A stretch of DNA of 64,000 nt from Pyropia yezoensis. Taxonomy: Eukaryota > Rhodophyta > Bangiophyceae > Bangiales > Bangiaceae. The position numbers were made by a program, and so were the translations under genes. Location of the stretch: positions 25,269,122 to 25,333,121 of the forward strand of contig CM020618.1 of assembly GCA_009829735.1 (NCBI GenBank), written 5' to 3'. The notes beneath the pieces were generated by a model, which worked only from the letters and a program-made list of their open reading frames with translations, was not told the DNA's origin and searched no databases. This document shows, piece after piece, positions 10,606-21,619 of this stretch (positions are counted from its first letter, which is position 1; the number at the start of each line of letters is the position of its first letter).

Positions 10606-13600
10606 ATGAGGGTATTGCGCCGCCCTCGGACGAGTAAGCCTGCATTACTGGCACTCCCTAAGGGGGTGAAACGGGAAAATGTTATTTGCGCGTTTATGCC
10701 ATCATCCAGCTATCAGCTGGCTGTACACTTGTTTGCTACTGAAGGGGTGGAGCATGCTCTACATGCTGTCCTGGATACCGGCAGTGGGCCCTCCCTGATT
10801 CGAAGCTCATTGCTCCCTAAGGGATTGAGGCTCCAGCCCGTAGGGGAGCTGGAGAACATATTATACTTTGACCTGAATGGGGGGTGGCTCCCCATTCGAG
10901 GAACTGTGCGCTTAGGCGTACAAGTGGGAGACCAAGTTTCCTACGTCTGCTTTGGAGTGATCGATAATCTGGCGGTACCCGTCATATTAGGTAACTCCTT
11001 CGGAGATACCGAAGTGAAAACCATCTCCTGTGAGGACCAAACGGTCACCCTCAAGACAGGGATGGTCGTCCCCATCCTTCGGGATATGGAGGACGTGGAA
11101 TCCGGCCCCACTAGGTGGAGCTCTGTGTGCGCTTGTCCTAAGGCCAAGACCGCTAAGCTCAGGTTGTGTCACAAGCTGAAGCTGAAGCCTGAGGATATCT
11201 CCCACGTGAAGGTGAGAGGGCAGTTCCAGGGCCACGGGATTATTTCCGGGCAGCCCCGGATCGCCTCCAGGTATGGGGTTCACGTGGCCAACGGCCCTGC
11301 GGAGCTCAACCGGGACGCCCCGTACGCCGTGCAAATGATGCATCCTACGCCAAGGATTGTCCGCCTCCCCGTTGGGGCGGTGGTGGCGTCAATCTCCTCC
11401 TATCAAGGACCTATACTGAGTGTCTCTCAAGAAGAGATGCAAAAGCTGAGCGAAGGTCCCGCGGCGAAGCCGGAGGGCGCCCATTCCGAGGTGGACCTAG
11501 GAGAGATCCCCGAAGCCCTACGTGGCCAGCTCTTGGAGCTGGTGGAGAAATACAAATCCCTATGGGATGGTACTCTTGGGCTCATCAAGAATACCGCACA
11601 ACGTATCCGCTTAAAACCCGGGGCAACCCCGGTGAGGCAACATCCCTACAAGGCGGGGCACAAGCATCGCCAGTTGGAAGGGGAACAAGTGGAACGAATG
11701 CAAAAACTCGACGTTATTGAACCCGCCGAGGGCGAGTGGGCTAGTCCCGTAGTAGTTTCCCGAAGTCGGACGGTACGCCCCGGTTTTGTATTGACTACCG
11801 GCGGCTCAACCTCGTCACGGTGAAGGACGCATATCCCATCCCAAGGATGGATGAATGCTTGGACTCCCTAGGGGAGGCCAGGGTGTTTAGCACCCTAGAT
11901 TGTAACGCTGGATATTGGCAAATTCCTATTGCACCAGAGGATAAGCACCTGACGGCATTTACGTGCCATAAGGGCATACGACAATGTACGCGGTTGCCCT
12001 TTGGGCTCTGCAGTGCTCCAGCGACTTTTCAACGAGCCATGGATATTATCCTGGCCGGCGTGAAGTGGCAGACGTGCCTAGTATATCTAGACGATGTTAT
12101 CGTCTTCTCTCGCTCGGACGAGGAGCATCTGCACCACCTGGAGCACGTATTGAGCCTTCTCAAGGAGAACGGCGTATCGCTGAAGGCGTCCAAGTGTCAC
12201 CTCTTCCAGAGGGAGGTCGAATATCTGGGACATGTCATCCGCCCAGGGCGGGTGGCCGTGAATGAGAAGAACACCAAGGCCCTGAAGGGGCTACATTATC
12301 CGCGTACGCAGACGCAGCTGAAGAGTTTTTTGGGCATGTGCGGGGTATACCGAAGGTTTGTCCCCAATTTCGCCCGTATCGCTCGGCCGCTGAACATGCT
12401 GACTAGTACGCATCTGGCCAAGGAACTACCTCCTCCTACGGGGGAGACTCAAGCCGCGTTCGAGGAGCTCCGCGACTGTCTTCTGAAGCCTCCTATTTTG
12501 GCAATCCCTCGGGGAGGAGCCCATTGTATTGTGGAGGTGGACGCCAGCTATGAGCAGCTGGGCTGTGCCTTGCTGCAACAACAGAAGGACGGGGAGTATC
12601 TCCCCGTCGGGTATTTTAGTCGGGGTCTATCCCCGGCCGAGCGGAACTACTGTGCCACAAAAATTGAGGCACTCGGAGTGGTATGGTCAGTGACCTACCT
12701 GCGTTCCTTCTTGGAAGGGACCGAATTTCTTGTACGTTGTGAACACTCCGCCCTCACTTCGGTGATGACGAATAGTAGTCCCAATCGACGCCTTACGGGC
12801 TGGAGACTCCGCTTGGCGGAATATTCGTACCAGATTAAGCACAAGCCGGGTAAGGACCACAAGGTGGCTGATGCCCTATCGCGCCTTCCTACGGATGGCT
12901 TGGATAAGACGCCTCTGAATGATCAAATCCCCGTTCTAGCGGTGACGAGGTCAGCAAAGGCCCTTACGGACCGGAGCCCTAAGGGCCTCGGCAAGATTAC
13001 GCTCCGAGAGCTCATTGAGGCCCAGGCTTCCGATGAGTTTTGCAAGCAGCGTCGCTTGGAGGGGCCTATGGTCTCTCCGAAGGATGCCCGTTGGCAACGC
13101 AATGCCTTCTTCTTCGAAGATGACGATGGTGTACTGTGTCGCCATTCCCTCCTCAGGGGGAACAACCAATGGGTCGTTCCAGAGTCGCTTCAAAAGCGTG
13201 TTCTGGAAATGTACCATGACGCGCCCACGGCGGGTCACCCGGGGTCTCGGAAGATGTATCGTACGATGCGGCAGTATTTTCACTGGCCCGCCCTAGTGGC
13301 GGACGTATACGGGTATGTTTATAACTGCCCAGGATGCACTCGGAATCGCATAACGGACAAGAGGCACACGTCTCCTATGAAGCTGTTCCCCGCCCGGGAG
13401 CCATTCCAAGCCGTGGCGATGGACTTGTTGGGCCCGCTCCCGAAGACGGAGAATGGTCACACCATGCTCCTGGTGATGTGTGATCGCTTCACCAAATTGG
13501 TGAGGGCCGTCCCACTGTCGGACACCACTGCCCTTAGGGTAGCTTCGGCATTAATTGACCATTGGGTGGCTGCCTACGGCATCCCGGATTCTACGCTCAC

Positions 13601-14558
13601 GGACAACGGACCTCAGTTCGCTGCCGTGTACTTCCAAGGAGTCATGGGGCTCCTGGGGATCGCCACCAACTTCACGACCCCATATCACCCCCAGACCAAT
13701 GGTCAGGTGGAACGGTAAAACAAGACGATTATGCGACAGCTACGGCCGTACTCGTCCGAGCACCCACGGGAATGGGATCGCTATGTGTCCCTACTGACGA
13801 CTGCATATAATATGCCGGTACATTCGAGTACTGGGGTTGCCCCACTGACCTTCGTAAGCCCTCGGCGATTGGAGGCCTCTAATATTGAACGTTTACCTAA
13901 GGTACGCTCAGTGGACACGGAGGAACCCGACGCCGATTCGGCAGCGGTTCAATACGTGAAAGAGTTGCGCAACCTAATCCCAAGGATTAGGACGAACTTG
14001 GATAAGGCCCAACTGGCCTACAAGCGTGTCTATGACGCGGGTATTCGAGAAGACAATGAGGCCATGTCTCAAGGGGATTGGGTTTATGTGAAATCCTATA
14101 CTAAGGGGCGGACCAAGATGTCGTCTCAGGCGAAGGGGCCATATATGGTGCTACGCACTGACGGTCAACGGTTTCTCATTGAAACCCCTACGGGAGAACA
14201 GACCCAGAGTAGTGACAATGTCACACGCGCTCCCCCGCCTAAGGCAGGGGATCCAGTGTGGAAGCGGGCGCGGGAAGCCCGTGACGCATTCAATGAGTGC
14301 CCTGAGGAGACCTCGGGGAAGGATGTGTTCGAGCAGATCGTCGGCCACCAATGGGTGGAAGACGACAACGGGAAACCCGACTTGGACTTCCGGGTCCGTT
14401 GGTTTGGCCACGGACCCGAAGGGGATACTTGGCACCCCAAGCAGGGGGTGCCACGAGCAGTTCTCCTGAAGTATGCCCGGAAGCACAAGCTCCCCATCAA
14501 GGGACGGGACCAAGTGTCCCGACTATGCCCCCAAGGGGGGATCGAAGAAGAAGGATAA
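10606..14558 (+). pseudogene. pol region of chromovirus A with C-terminal chromodomain-like segment (fossil)
   Basis: Domains in order: aspartic protease with VLDTGSGPSLIRS near 10770; reverse transcriptase with FSTLDCNAGYWQIPI and LVYLDDVIVFSR; RNase H starting at IVEVDASYEQLG; integrase with an HHCC-type zinc-binding region, AMDLLGPLPKT, LTDNGPQFAAVYF and YHPQTNGQVER; then a chromodomain-like end near 14318-14480 (FEQIVGHQWVEDDNG). This order, with RNase H before integrase, is that of Ty3-type elements, and the tail marks the chromovirus branch. It stops 80 bp short of the end of the convergent antisense frame. Confidence 0.9.
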
Positions 14559-14637
14559 CAAACTAACTCCCTCAGGGAAATCGGTAAAAGAAACAGACTA
14601 CTACGTGAGACGCCTCTACGAGGCGCCCTACAATGCA

Positions 14638-16428
14638 TCAGTAACCCCGGTGCCCATAGGGCTGGGACCCATCATGGTATCGAGGGCCATGTCCTCCACC
14701 CCCGTATGCGGCTTCGGCTGCGCCCCGGAGGGACAAACTCGGGATCTGCAACATGGTATCCATGTTAGCTCTCCCGAGTTCTCGGTCCAGGCGCTCGGAG
14801 AGCGCCGACTGAGATAGTAGTGGCAACGCCACCGGCGGAATATCCCGCCAGTCCCGACGTGTGGTGACAATCGCCGCCATGTCGTTAGCCAGGCTCGTGT
14901 AGGCCCGACATAGCCCCATGACGAGGGAGTCTTCGACTGCATCCCCAAGGGATGGGGGGGGTGGATCAAAGACCCGCCCCAATGCCGCTACGGTAGTACC
15001 CGGGATAGGTCGAGGCATCGCCAAAGGCGGACCGCCCCAACGGAAGGAAGCCACTGGCTCAGGGACCGTTGCCCGCCGTCTGCTGGGCGACCGAGCCTCC
15101 TCACCGGGGGGATAGTTCCCTCGAGGGGGCGCTCCAAAGGATTGCCCAGAAGATGACGCGCCTTGAGCACGACTCCCCCTCGGAGAGTTCGGCCGCATAG
15201 ACGGGCCATACCGCTCCTGGCCAAACCCTGGGAGACAAGGCCCCTCCTCCTCCATGCGGGGTTCCGGGTTGGGCACCCGCGTGGCGGCCATTAACCCCGA
15301 AGGGTAGGGTAGCTCCTCGTGACCCAACCCCTCTTCCAAGAAGAGGACACCGTCCGCGGACAAAGACTTCGCGCATCGTACCAATGCACGAGCTCGAAGA
15401 GGAAGACCCAGGAAGGAAGGCAAGGCCTGTTGATGGACCTTCCCGATGAGATGGAGAAGTGCACGCAGGTACGCCGCGGAGTCAGGGTTACCCTGACACA
15501 ACACGTCAATGGGGCTCTCTTGGAGAGCCCGCAAAAGGGGGATCGGAACAAGCCAAGCATGTCCGTAGTACAACCCCGAAGACAGCAGGACGTCGGCTAC
15601 CTCCACCATCCAGCAGGCGTTCAGAGCTGCTCTGGCCGCCGAGTCCGGGCCGTCGGCCATCAGCCGACTCCCCCGCACGGCAACTAAGTTGCCAATACGC
15701 GCGGCCATGCCGCGTGGAACCTCGTAGTCGCTCCACCAAGAGGGGATGACCGGGTACAACTTGAGGCGCTCTCCGCGGGAGAAGCACTCTACCTCCCGCT
15801 GCTCTGCGCAGGCGAAGATGCCATGGCGCCGACGGTGCCGATGCTCCGTTAACGCTTGGCGTAGGAAGTAACCGCGAGGGCGTCGCCCAATGACCGGTAA
15901 CGGACCCGGGTAATACGCCAGGTCGAAGACCGGCATTGTCCCCGGTGGTAACGGGGGGCGCGAGCACGCATCATCCAGCTGCTGAGCGAGCTTCCAATCC
16001 TCCGCAAAGCGGAACACGGTGTTGTCCGTCGGCGTCCCAATCGGGACCTCGTAGAGGTCCGGGTAGAGATGGCGGAATGTTGTCCACACCCCCGTCATGC
16101 GGCGTGGATCCACCTGAACCCACCGGTCGGTGACCGCGCCGGGATGCGGGTGAGGGTAGGGCCACTCCTTGTGAAAGGGGATGACTTCCCCGAAGGGGCG
16201 CGGCCCCCGTGAGTCCGCCGACGGCGGAACAGGTACCTCGGCCGGCGAAGCCGGACTGGCATCACCCCGGCCACTCCCGGCGTCGTCCATCGGGACGTCG
16301 TCGGGAGAGGCGGGTGGCAACCCCGTGTCCGAAGGGCCACGGGGGGAGGAAGGAGCCGGAGGGTGAGCGGACCCGCCACCCTCACCCATGGGAGCGGGGT
16401 TGCCCATCTGCCCCGACGGGGTAGCCAT
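14638..16428 (-). CDS. Antisense accessory ORF of chromovirus A
   Basis: An uninterrupted minus-strand frame of about 596 codons from MATPSGQM (ATG at 16428; an upstream ATG in the same frame would give 647). It lies between pol and the 3' LTR and faces pol tail-to-tail. It has no retroviral domain I recognise. It is homologous to the frames at 21620-23546 and 57170-59113: shared features in order are MATP at the start, a TD...F...D.QQ stretch, a PG..P.F turn, A(E/Q)..E....YP..P.WW...EVP.G, a (D/H)G.V.L.EGLG..(E/D)YPY.(S/P)G block near residues 380-405, and a C-terminal helical EL.R region. The N-terminus is Pro/Gly/Ser-rich. Function unknown; no transmembrane segment or zinc finger is evident. 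Confidence 0.8.
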   Translation of the reverse strand: MATPSGQMGNPAPMGEGGGSAHPPAPSSPRGPSDTGLPPASPDDVPMDDAGSGRGDASPASPAEVPVPPSADSRGPRPFGEVIPFHKEWPYPHPHPGAVTDRWVQVDPRRMTGVWTTFRHLYPDLYEVPIGTPTDNTVFRFAEDWKLAQQLDDACSRPPLPPGTMPVFDLAYYPGPLPVIGRRPRGYFLRQALTEHRHRRRHGIFACAEQREVECFSRGERLKLYPVIPSWWSDYEVPRGMAARIGNLVAVRGSRLMADGPDSAARAALNACWMVEVADVLLSSGLYYGHAWLVPIPLLRALQESPIDVLCQGNPDSAAYLRALLHLIGKVHQQALPSFLGLPLRARALVRCAKSLSADGVLFLEEGLGHEELPYPSGLMAATRVPNPEPRMEEEGPCLPGFGQERYGPSMRPNSPRGSRAQGASSSGQSFGAPPRGNYPPGEEARSPSRRRATVPEPVASFRWGGPPLAMPRPIPGTTVAALGRVFDPPPPSLGDAVEDSLVMGLCRAYTSLANDMAAIVTTRRDWRDIPPVALPLLSQSALSERLDRELGRANMDTMLQIPSLSLRGAAEAAYGGGGHGPRYHDGSQPYGHRGY

Positions 16429-17067
16429 GACTGACCGCTCTCCAATGGGGACGGGGGGGGGGAAGAGTGAGGATGCCACCCCCACCCTTAGGGTGAGGGC
16501 GAGGGAGACGCACGCAGACCGGTGGCAGCGAGGAGGAGTAGCGGGAGTGGTGGGGACGGAGGCCGTCCTCGCGGCGAGCACCCGTTGCCGCCCCCCTCGC
16601 TACGATCCACCCCTCTCGGGTGGACAGGCGGCCCTCTTCTACCCCTCAGCCCCCTGACAAGGGGCCGAGGGGGGGGTGCACAAGACGCCCCTAAACCCCT
16701 CGCTCCCGGCTACGCCAGGAGAGCCAGTCCCCTCACGGCCCCACCCAATGCGGGCAGGGCCGTGGGAGGCGACAGGCCCTATCCTTGCTGCGTCCCCCAC
16801 CCCTCAGATGGTGGTTTTGAGGGGGGTGTCTCCACGTATCCCCCCCCCTGTCGTTCAACGGGGGCGGACACGATTGTCCCCCCAGGGGAGAAAACCATGG
16901 GACCGAGCTGACCCAGTGTTATCCACCCCCCCCGTGGGGATGGGTACACTCGGCGGAGGGGACGGCATGCTGCCAAGTGGCATTGCCTCCCCCGCCCGTT
17001 TGGCGCTGGGGGGGAGTTTCCCTCAGTGTCTGGGTCGCGGGTCGCAACCCCCTGGAGGTGTGGGAAG
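16429..17067. other. Spacer between antisense ORF start and 3' LTR of element A, with purine tract
   Basis: About 640 bp with no convincing frame. The last bases before the LTR, GGAGGTGTGGGAAG (17054-17067), form a purine-rich tract of the kind that primes plus-strand synthesis. If the antisense frame is expressed, its promoter should lie here or in the 3' LTR read in reverse. Confidence 0.5.
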
Positions 17068-17759
17068 TGTAGGGACCCTATGGGCCCTCCACGTGGGGGG
17101 ACCTCGTCGAGATCGCGTGGTACCCCTGCGTCCACCCTCCTAGTGAGGAGGACGAGGCCGACTTGGCCCCTCGGGATTTTACTGGCTTCCGATTGGTCCC
17201 CTCCTATGGAGGCGGGACCGGGTCGCCATTGATTCTGGGGCCCATTTTGGGATTCCCAGTGTATGGGATTTTCCCCTGACCGGAATTGGCCTTTGGCCAA
17301 TAATCCGGGATGGGATGCATTTGGGGTTTGGATTGTGATTGTGTATTTTGCGTGATTGTGAGATTGGGGAGATCTTGAGTGTTGGCACTGATGTCCGGCG
17401 CGGCTCTTCTCCCCCGTATCCTGGAGATTCCTGCCCCGCTGGCAGGGATGATCCGTGGGAGAGGGGGCCCTCCGGACATGTTGGAGGGTTTTGATTGGCT
17501 CGCACGTGGCCCGGGTTGGAGGGTTGCTGGGTGCGGGTGAGAGAGGGTAAGAGTGTGCGTGGGGGTGCGCGTTGCTTCCCCCTTCGAAAAAAAAGGAGAC
17601 TTGCGTGTGCTTGAACACTGTCGTCCTGGTCGCGGATCCCCGCGTGAACCAGCCAGGCGGTCGGCGGTTCTGTATCTCTCCGGTCTCCCCGCGTTCTTGG
17701 TGGGTCGTTTCTCTGTGTGTTCTGGGTGCTTGGCGCCTAAGGTACGTAAAGCCACTACA
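17068..17759 (+). repeat. 3' LTR of chromovirus A
   Basis: A 692-bp copy of 8027-8718 beginning TGTAGGGACC and ending CCACTACA. DIRS-like minus-strand sequence resumes immediately to its right. Confidence 0.93.
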
Positions 17760-20474
17760 CGCACGTGAGCCAGCAGTCTATCTCGCAGGCAGCCCACCGT
17801 CGGACTTCCGGGTCTTGGCCGATCGTCCGGGCCTTGTACGGTGGGGGGGTGGAAATCCATGGAAGACAGAGGCTTTGCCGAAGGGAATGCAGGACCCAGG
17901 AAGAAGCCGCGATTGACCGCCACCCCCCCAGTGCGCGGCGGACACCCACGCACGGCGGAGGCAGCCCAGGGTCGGCCGACTTGTTGTGGACGAGGTGGCG
18001 TGGTTGCGCAGGCGCGACAAAGGCCTCGGTAGCCGAGCCGGTTTTGCTAGCGGTAGGAACGCCGCCGGCAGGCAACACAAAGGGTGCTGCTCCTCACTCC
18101 AGTGGAGAAGGCAGCACCCAAAGGCCTGGACGGGCGCCCCTCGGATGAAAACCCGCCTCGTCAGGCGGTTGGCGGCGGCCCCCCCGAGGTCTCTTCGCGG
18201 GGGCCGCCGCGTCTGCGCTTGCGATGACCCAGTTCGCGGCCACGCCCGCGGCCGTGGTCGGGGAGGACGATGCCGCGGCCACTGCCGCGGCGCCAATCGT
18301 GGCCGCGCCCGCCGCCAGCTTCGGCCGCAAGGTTGGCGGCAGGGCCGCCAGGCGGGACGCGGGCGTGTACGCTGCCCTGGTCGCGGATCACGTGGTAGCT
18401 CGGTCCCGGGCGGCAAGCTCGTGGATGCCGAGTGTCTCAGCGTTGGTGAAGTGCGACCCGGCGTCGTTGAAGATTCGTGCATGAAGGCGGCGTAGGAAGC
18501 GTCGGATCGCCAGCGCAGGAGCACTTCTTAGCGGGTAACAAGCATGCTGTACACCTGGTAGATATGGCTGCGGGCGGTAGCGTGCATGTCGAGGGAGGAG
18601 GACAGGGTGGGAGGGTGGCAAACCGCCGCCGTTTCCCAGGCGGAGAGGGTGTTGTTGAGGGACTGCAGCCACGTGCACGACATGTAGAGGATCTGAGCTT
18701 CGATCGCGTTGCGGCGGCCGCCGCACAACCCCTCGGAAAAGTGGGTGTCTCCAGAGGGGCGGAAAGGGACGGGGAGGACTGTGAGGACCCACCTAAAACC
18801 GGGGAGCCCTCAACGTACTCGTGGGGGTGTCAGCGGGCCCTGCGAGCCAATGGGGCGGCGGGGCACGGGGAAGAGGACGGTGGTCTCGACGGGGGTGGGT
18901 CTGGGGAAGAAGATGGGCGAGACGTCGGTGGGGATCGAGGGTACAAAAGGTAAACAGTGTCTTTGGTCTGTCTGTCCTTTCCCTCTCGTCTCCCCCGGTG
19001 GCGCCGACACTCACGCACTTTATACTCGCGTCGGGGCACCCGAGGTGCCCCAAAGCATGCGTTTCCCCATCGCACCGCCGGTAGGCACAGAACGGTCCAA
19101 AAACAAAGCATGTCTCTCAGAACAAAGCATGGGCGGGCGTGCGCACTAACGGAGTGCAGCCCCAGTTTGCCCGAAACGAAGGGGGTCCCGTGGATGGCGC
19201 CCAGCCCGCCCCACCAGTCAGCTCCACACGCCGGTCGGCCAGAAGGTCCGACTGGCTGTAAGGGCCAGCAAGGCCAAATTCAATCAATCCCTTGACCGGC
19301 CAGCCAGTCACCAACCAGCTGGCCGAATTCAATCAATCCAAAAGCCGGCGAGCCAGTCATATCGCACTCAGCCGCCAGCGAGGATGTGCGGTGTCCTCAG
19401 TGTCGGTGAATCATGTGACTGGTCCTTGATGCCAGCTTCCAAGCAGCGCAGGGAATAGAATTCAGGCAGCACAGACGGGGATGTCCGCCCGTGGTTGGTC
19501 GACGATGTCACTCGCTCCTCGTTGTCGAGTTTCGACGTCCATGACAGGGTTCCGACAGTGCGTTGACGGCGGCTTTCGTGCGGTCGGCCGACGTCCGCAA
19601 AATGTCACGGATACAGCGTGGTGTCGCCCAGGGTAGTGGGGAATTGATGTGTCTTGGGGAGAGTTATCGGGGCCGGACATGTAAGGAGAGGTCCCAGTCC
19701 ATATCCCCTGGGTTCCGGGTGGCGATTTAAGGGGCAAATCCTTACAAGGACGCTGGGGTCGGCAAGGCGGGCGGGGAGCACAAAGCCCTCGAAATGGGGG
19801 CCGCCGTAGAACACCGCGTCCACGGCGGCACTTGAAAAAGCAGACTGGACGCCGGGTGCCGCGCCGGTCCCGCCGGCGCTGCTGCTGGCTGCGCCGTGCG
19901 GTGTCGTGCTACCGCCCGCACCGGGGGACGCCGGCTGCGGCGTCTCTGGTGCCCACGCGTCATCGTCGCCCAGATCAATGTTGTCGGCGGGCGGAGGGGG
20001 TGGCGGGGGCGTGAGTGGCATCACCGGGGCCGCCGGGGGCACGGATGGGGTTGGCTGGGAGGCCAGTAAGGCACCTGCCAGCGTGGAAAGAGCCTTGGTC
20101 GTAAGCCCGCTCAACGGTGACGCGACCGGCCGCGGCAGCGTCGGGGCAAGAGCCGGGAGGCTCCGTCGTCGCCGACGGATTGGATGTGCACTCCCCGCCA
20201 GCAGGCTAGCCGCTGGGGTGGTGGGTGCGGGCGGCGTTGACGCCGGTAAAGGGAAGGCGGCCGCTGAGCCCGACTCCAACACGGGGGCCAACGAAGAAGA
20301 GGGAGAAGAGGACGCCGACGGGGCGTCGGCCGACGCCGCTGCGGCAGCGGCAGCCGCGACGACAACCGCCGACCCTTCCGGAGAGCCTCTGGGCGCCGCG
20401 GCAGCCGATACGCCTGAGGCGGCGGCGCCGCTGGCGGCAGAGGCCTTCGGACGCGCGGAGGGCATCGCTCCCAC
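17760..20474 (-). pseudogene. DIRS-like gag and N-terminal reverse-transcriptase region (fossil)
   Basis: Directly right of the 3' LTR the minus strand carries a short segment (about 17760-17860) that fits the upstream edge of the interrupted DIRS reverse transcriptase. Further upstream, 18528-18728 has AQILYMSCTWLQSLNNTLS, a helical pattern seen in DIRS-type gag, and 19605-20474 is a 289-codon Ala/Pro/Ser-rich frame that could be the gag N-terminus. The stretch about 18793-19600 does not fit this and may be a further insertion; it holds two direct copies of AATTCAATCAATCC near 19277 and 19326. Broken in several places. Confidence 0.5.
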
Positions 20475-20798
20475 CCGAGGTGTGGGGGGGTATGCCCCAA
20501 AGAAACACCGGCAGCCGGTGCACCGAAGTGTGTGTCAAACAGCCTCGAAAGAGGCGAGCCAAAGGCCCGAGCGCGAGCCACCCCACGGATAGGCAACTAC
20601 GTCGACTGTCCACAGGTGTGGGGCAACGAACACGCAAGAGCAAACGAACGTGCCGGCCGACGGCGGCCGGCGGGTCCTCGCTCGCGCGACCCCTCATATC
20701 TCCCTCGGGGTGAAAGACAAGTGGCCTCGGAGGGCCGGTTGAAGATCTACCGGCCCGCACCCATCTCCCCAGGAAGTCCAATCCCCAGCATTCCCATC
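20475..20798. other. Upstream flank of the DIRS-like element, no gene
   Basis: GC-rich sequence between the putative DIRS gag start and the LTR of element B. I see no domain. If the DIRS-like element has a terminal repeat on this side it should lie here, but no matching copy at the other end was found. Confidence 0.4.
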
Positions 20799-21266
20799 TG
20801 TGGAAAAACCTGCTCACAGTAACCTCCACCAAGTTGGTGGCAACGGTGAGGTTGCCTCTCGTAACGTTGAGAACCGGAAGGGGTGCAAGTCGCACACACG
20901 CTGTCTCTGTTGTGGGGCAATCCCTCGACAAGTAAACAAGAAATTGGTGTGTGGGCCAACAGTTTCTTGGTCGGGACGGGGAAGCGAGGCCAAGCCCCGC
21001 TGTCCCTCCCCTTATCCCCCCAGGGTCCCCTCAGAATCTCGCCACTCAGAATCTCCCACCCCAGCACCTGCCCACCGGGCCACACGAAAATTCAAGACAA
21101 TAAAATGCAGAAAACCCTCAAGTCAAAGTTGGACTTACTTCGAAGCTCACTATCCCTAACTTAGGGAATATGAACCCAAATGCATGGGGAGAAACGGGTC
21201 AGGCTAGCTGCCTGCCGTCCCTTGCATGGCACATGTTGCCCCCAACCTGGGGTTATTACTGCCACA
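20799..21266 (-). repeat. 3' LTR of chromovirus B
   Basis: Read on the minus strand it starts TGTGGCAGTAATAACCC and ends TTTTTCCACA. It is 468 bp, nearly the same length as the 469-bp LTRs at 54217-54685 and 56362-56830, with a highly similar central part and a diverged left end. Confidence 0.8.
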
Positions 21267-21619
21267 CTCCCCTCTCCTCAGTTCCGACCGACCTGGTCGG
21301 CCCCGAGAAGGGGTATGAGAGCGCGTGTTGCACTCGCAGGGGGCGCATCTCGCTGCCCCCCGGTACGTCACGTCGACGTGGAGGTGGTCACGTCGACCGC
21401 CCCTCTCCTCAAGCTTGCCCACTTGGCAGCTTGCACTCAACATAGCGCATCCATCACCACCTTCCACCACCACCGCACCCACTCGTGCCCTCCACCTACA
21501 CCGGGCCACCATACGCTTGGGAGGCCCTTGGTCCACCGACGATCCAGGTCCCCCTCAACTCGAGGTGGGCCTCGGGCAGTTGCGACCGAGTTGTCTCTCC
21601 CCAACTTGGGGAGCGGCAC

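Larger units (their letters stand above)
8027..17759 (+). mobile_element. Chromovirus A (Ty3-type LTR retrotransposon), nearly complete, nested in the DIRS-like element
   Basis: Two direct LTRs of 692 bp (8027-8718 and 17068-17759) differ at about five sites by eye, over 99 percent identical, so the insertion is young. The flanking five bases are CGCGC on the left and CGCAC on the right, a probable target duplication with one change. Parts in order are 5' LTR, primer-binding site, gag, protease, reverse transcriptase, RNase H, integrase, chromodomain-like tail, a large antisense reading frame, a purine-rich tract and 3' LTR. The sense genes contain around five interruptions, so it looks structurally whole but coding-dead. 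The antisense frame is uninterrupted. Confidence 0.93.
5877..20474 (-). mobile_element. DIRS-like retroelement, fossil, split by nested insertions
   Basis: Minus-strand pieces in the order gag, reverse transcriptase, RNase H and tyrosine-recombinase-like N-terminal domain are spread over 20474 down to 5877. That order, with a recombinase in place of an integrase, is typical of the DIRS/Ngaro group. The element is split by the 9.7-kb chromovirus A (8027-17759) and by a solo LTR (6747-7109). It is clearly broken, with many interruptions, and its left end is missing or replaced by the fold-back element at 5331-5876. The terminal repeats of a DIRS element were not located. It is older than the elements inserted in it. 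Confidence 0.75.
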
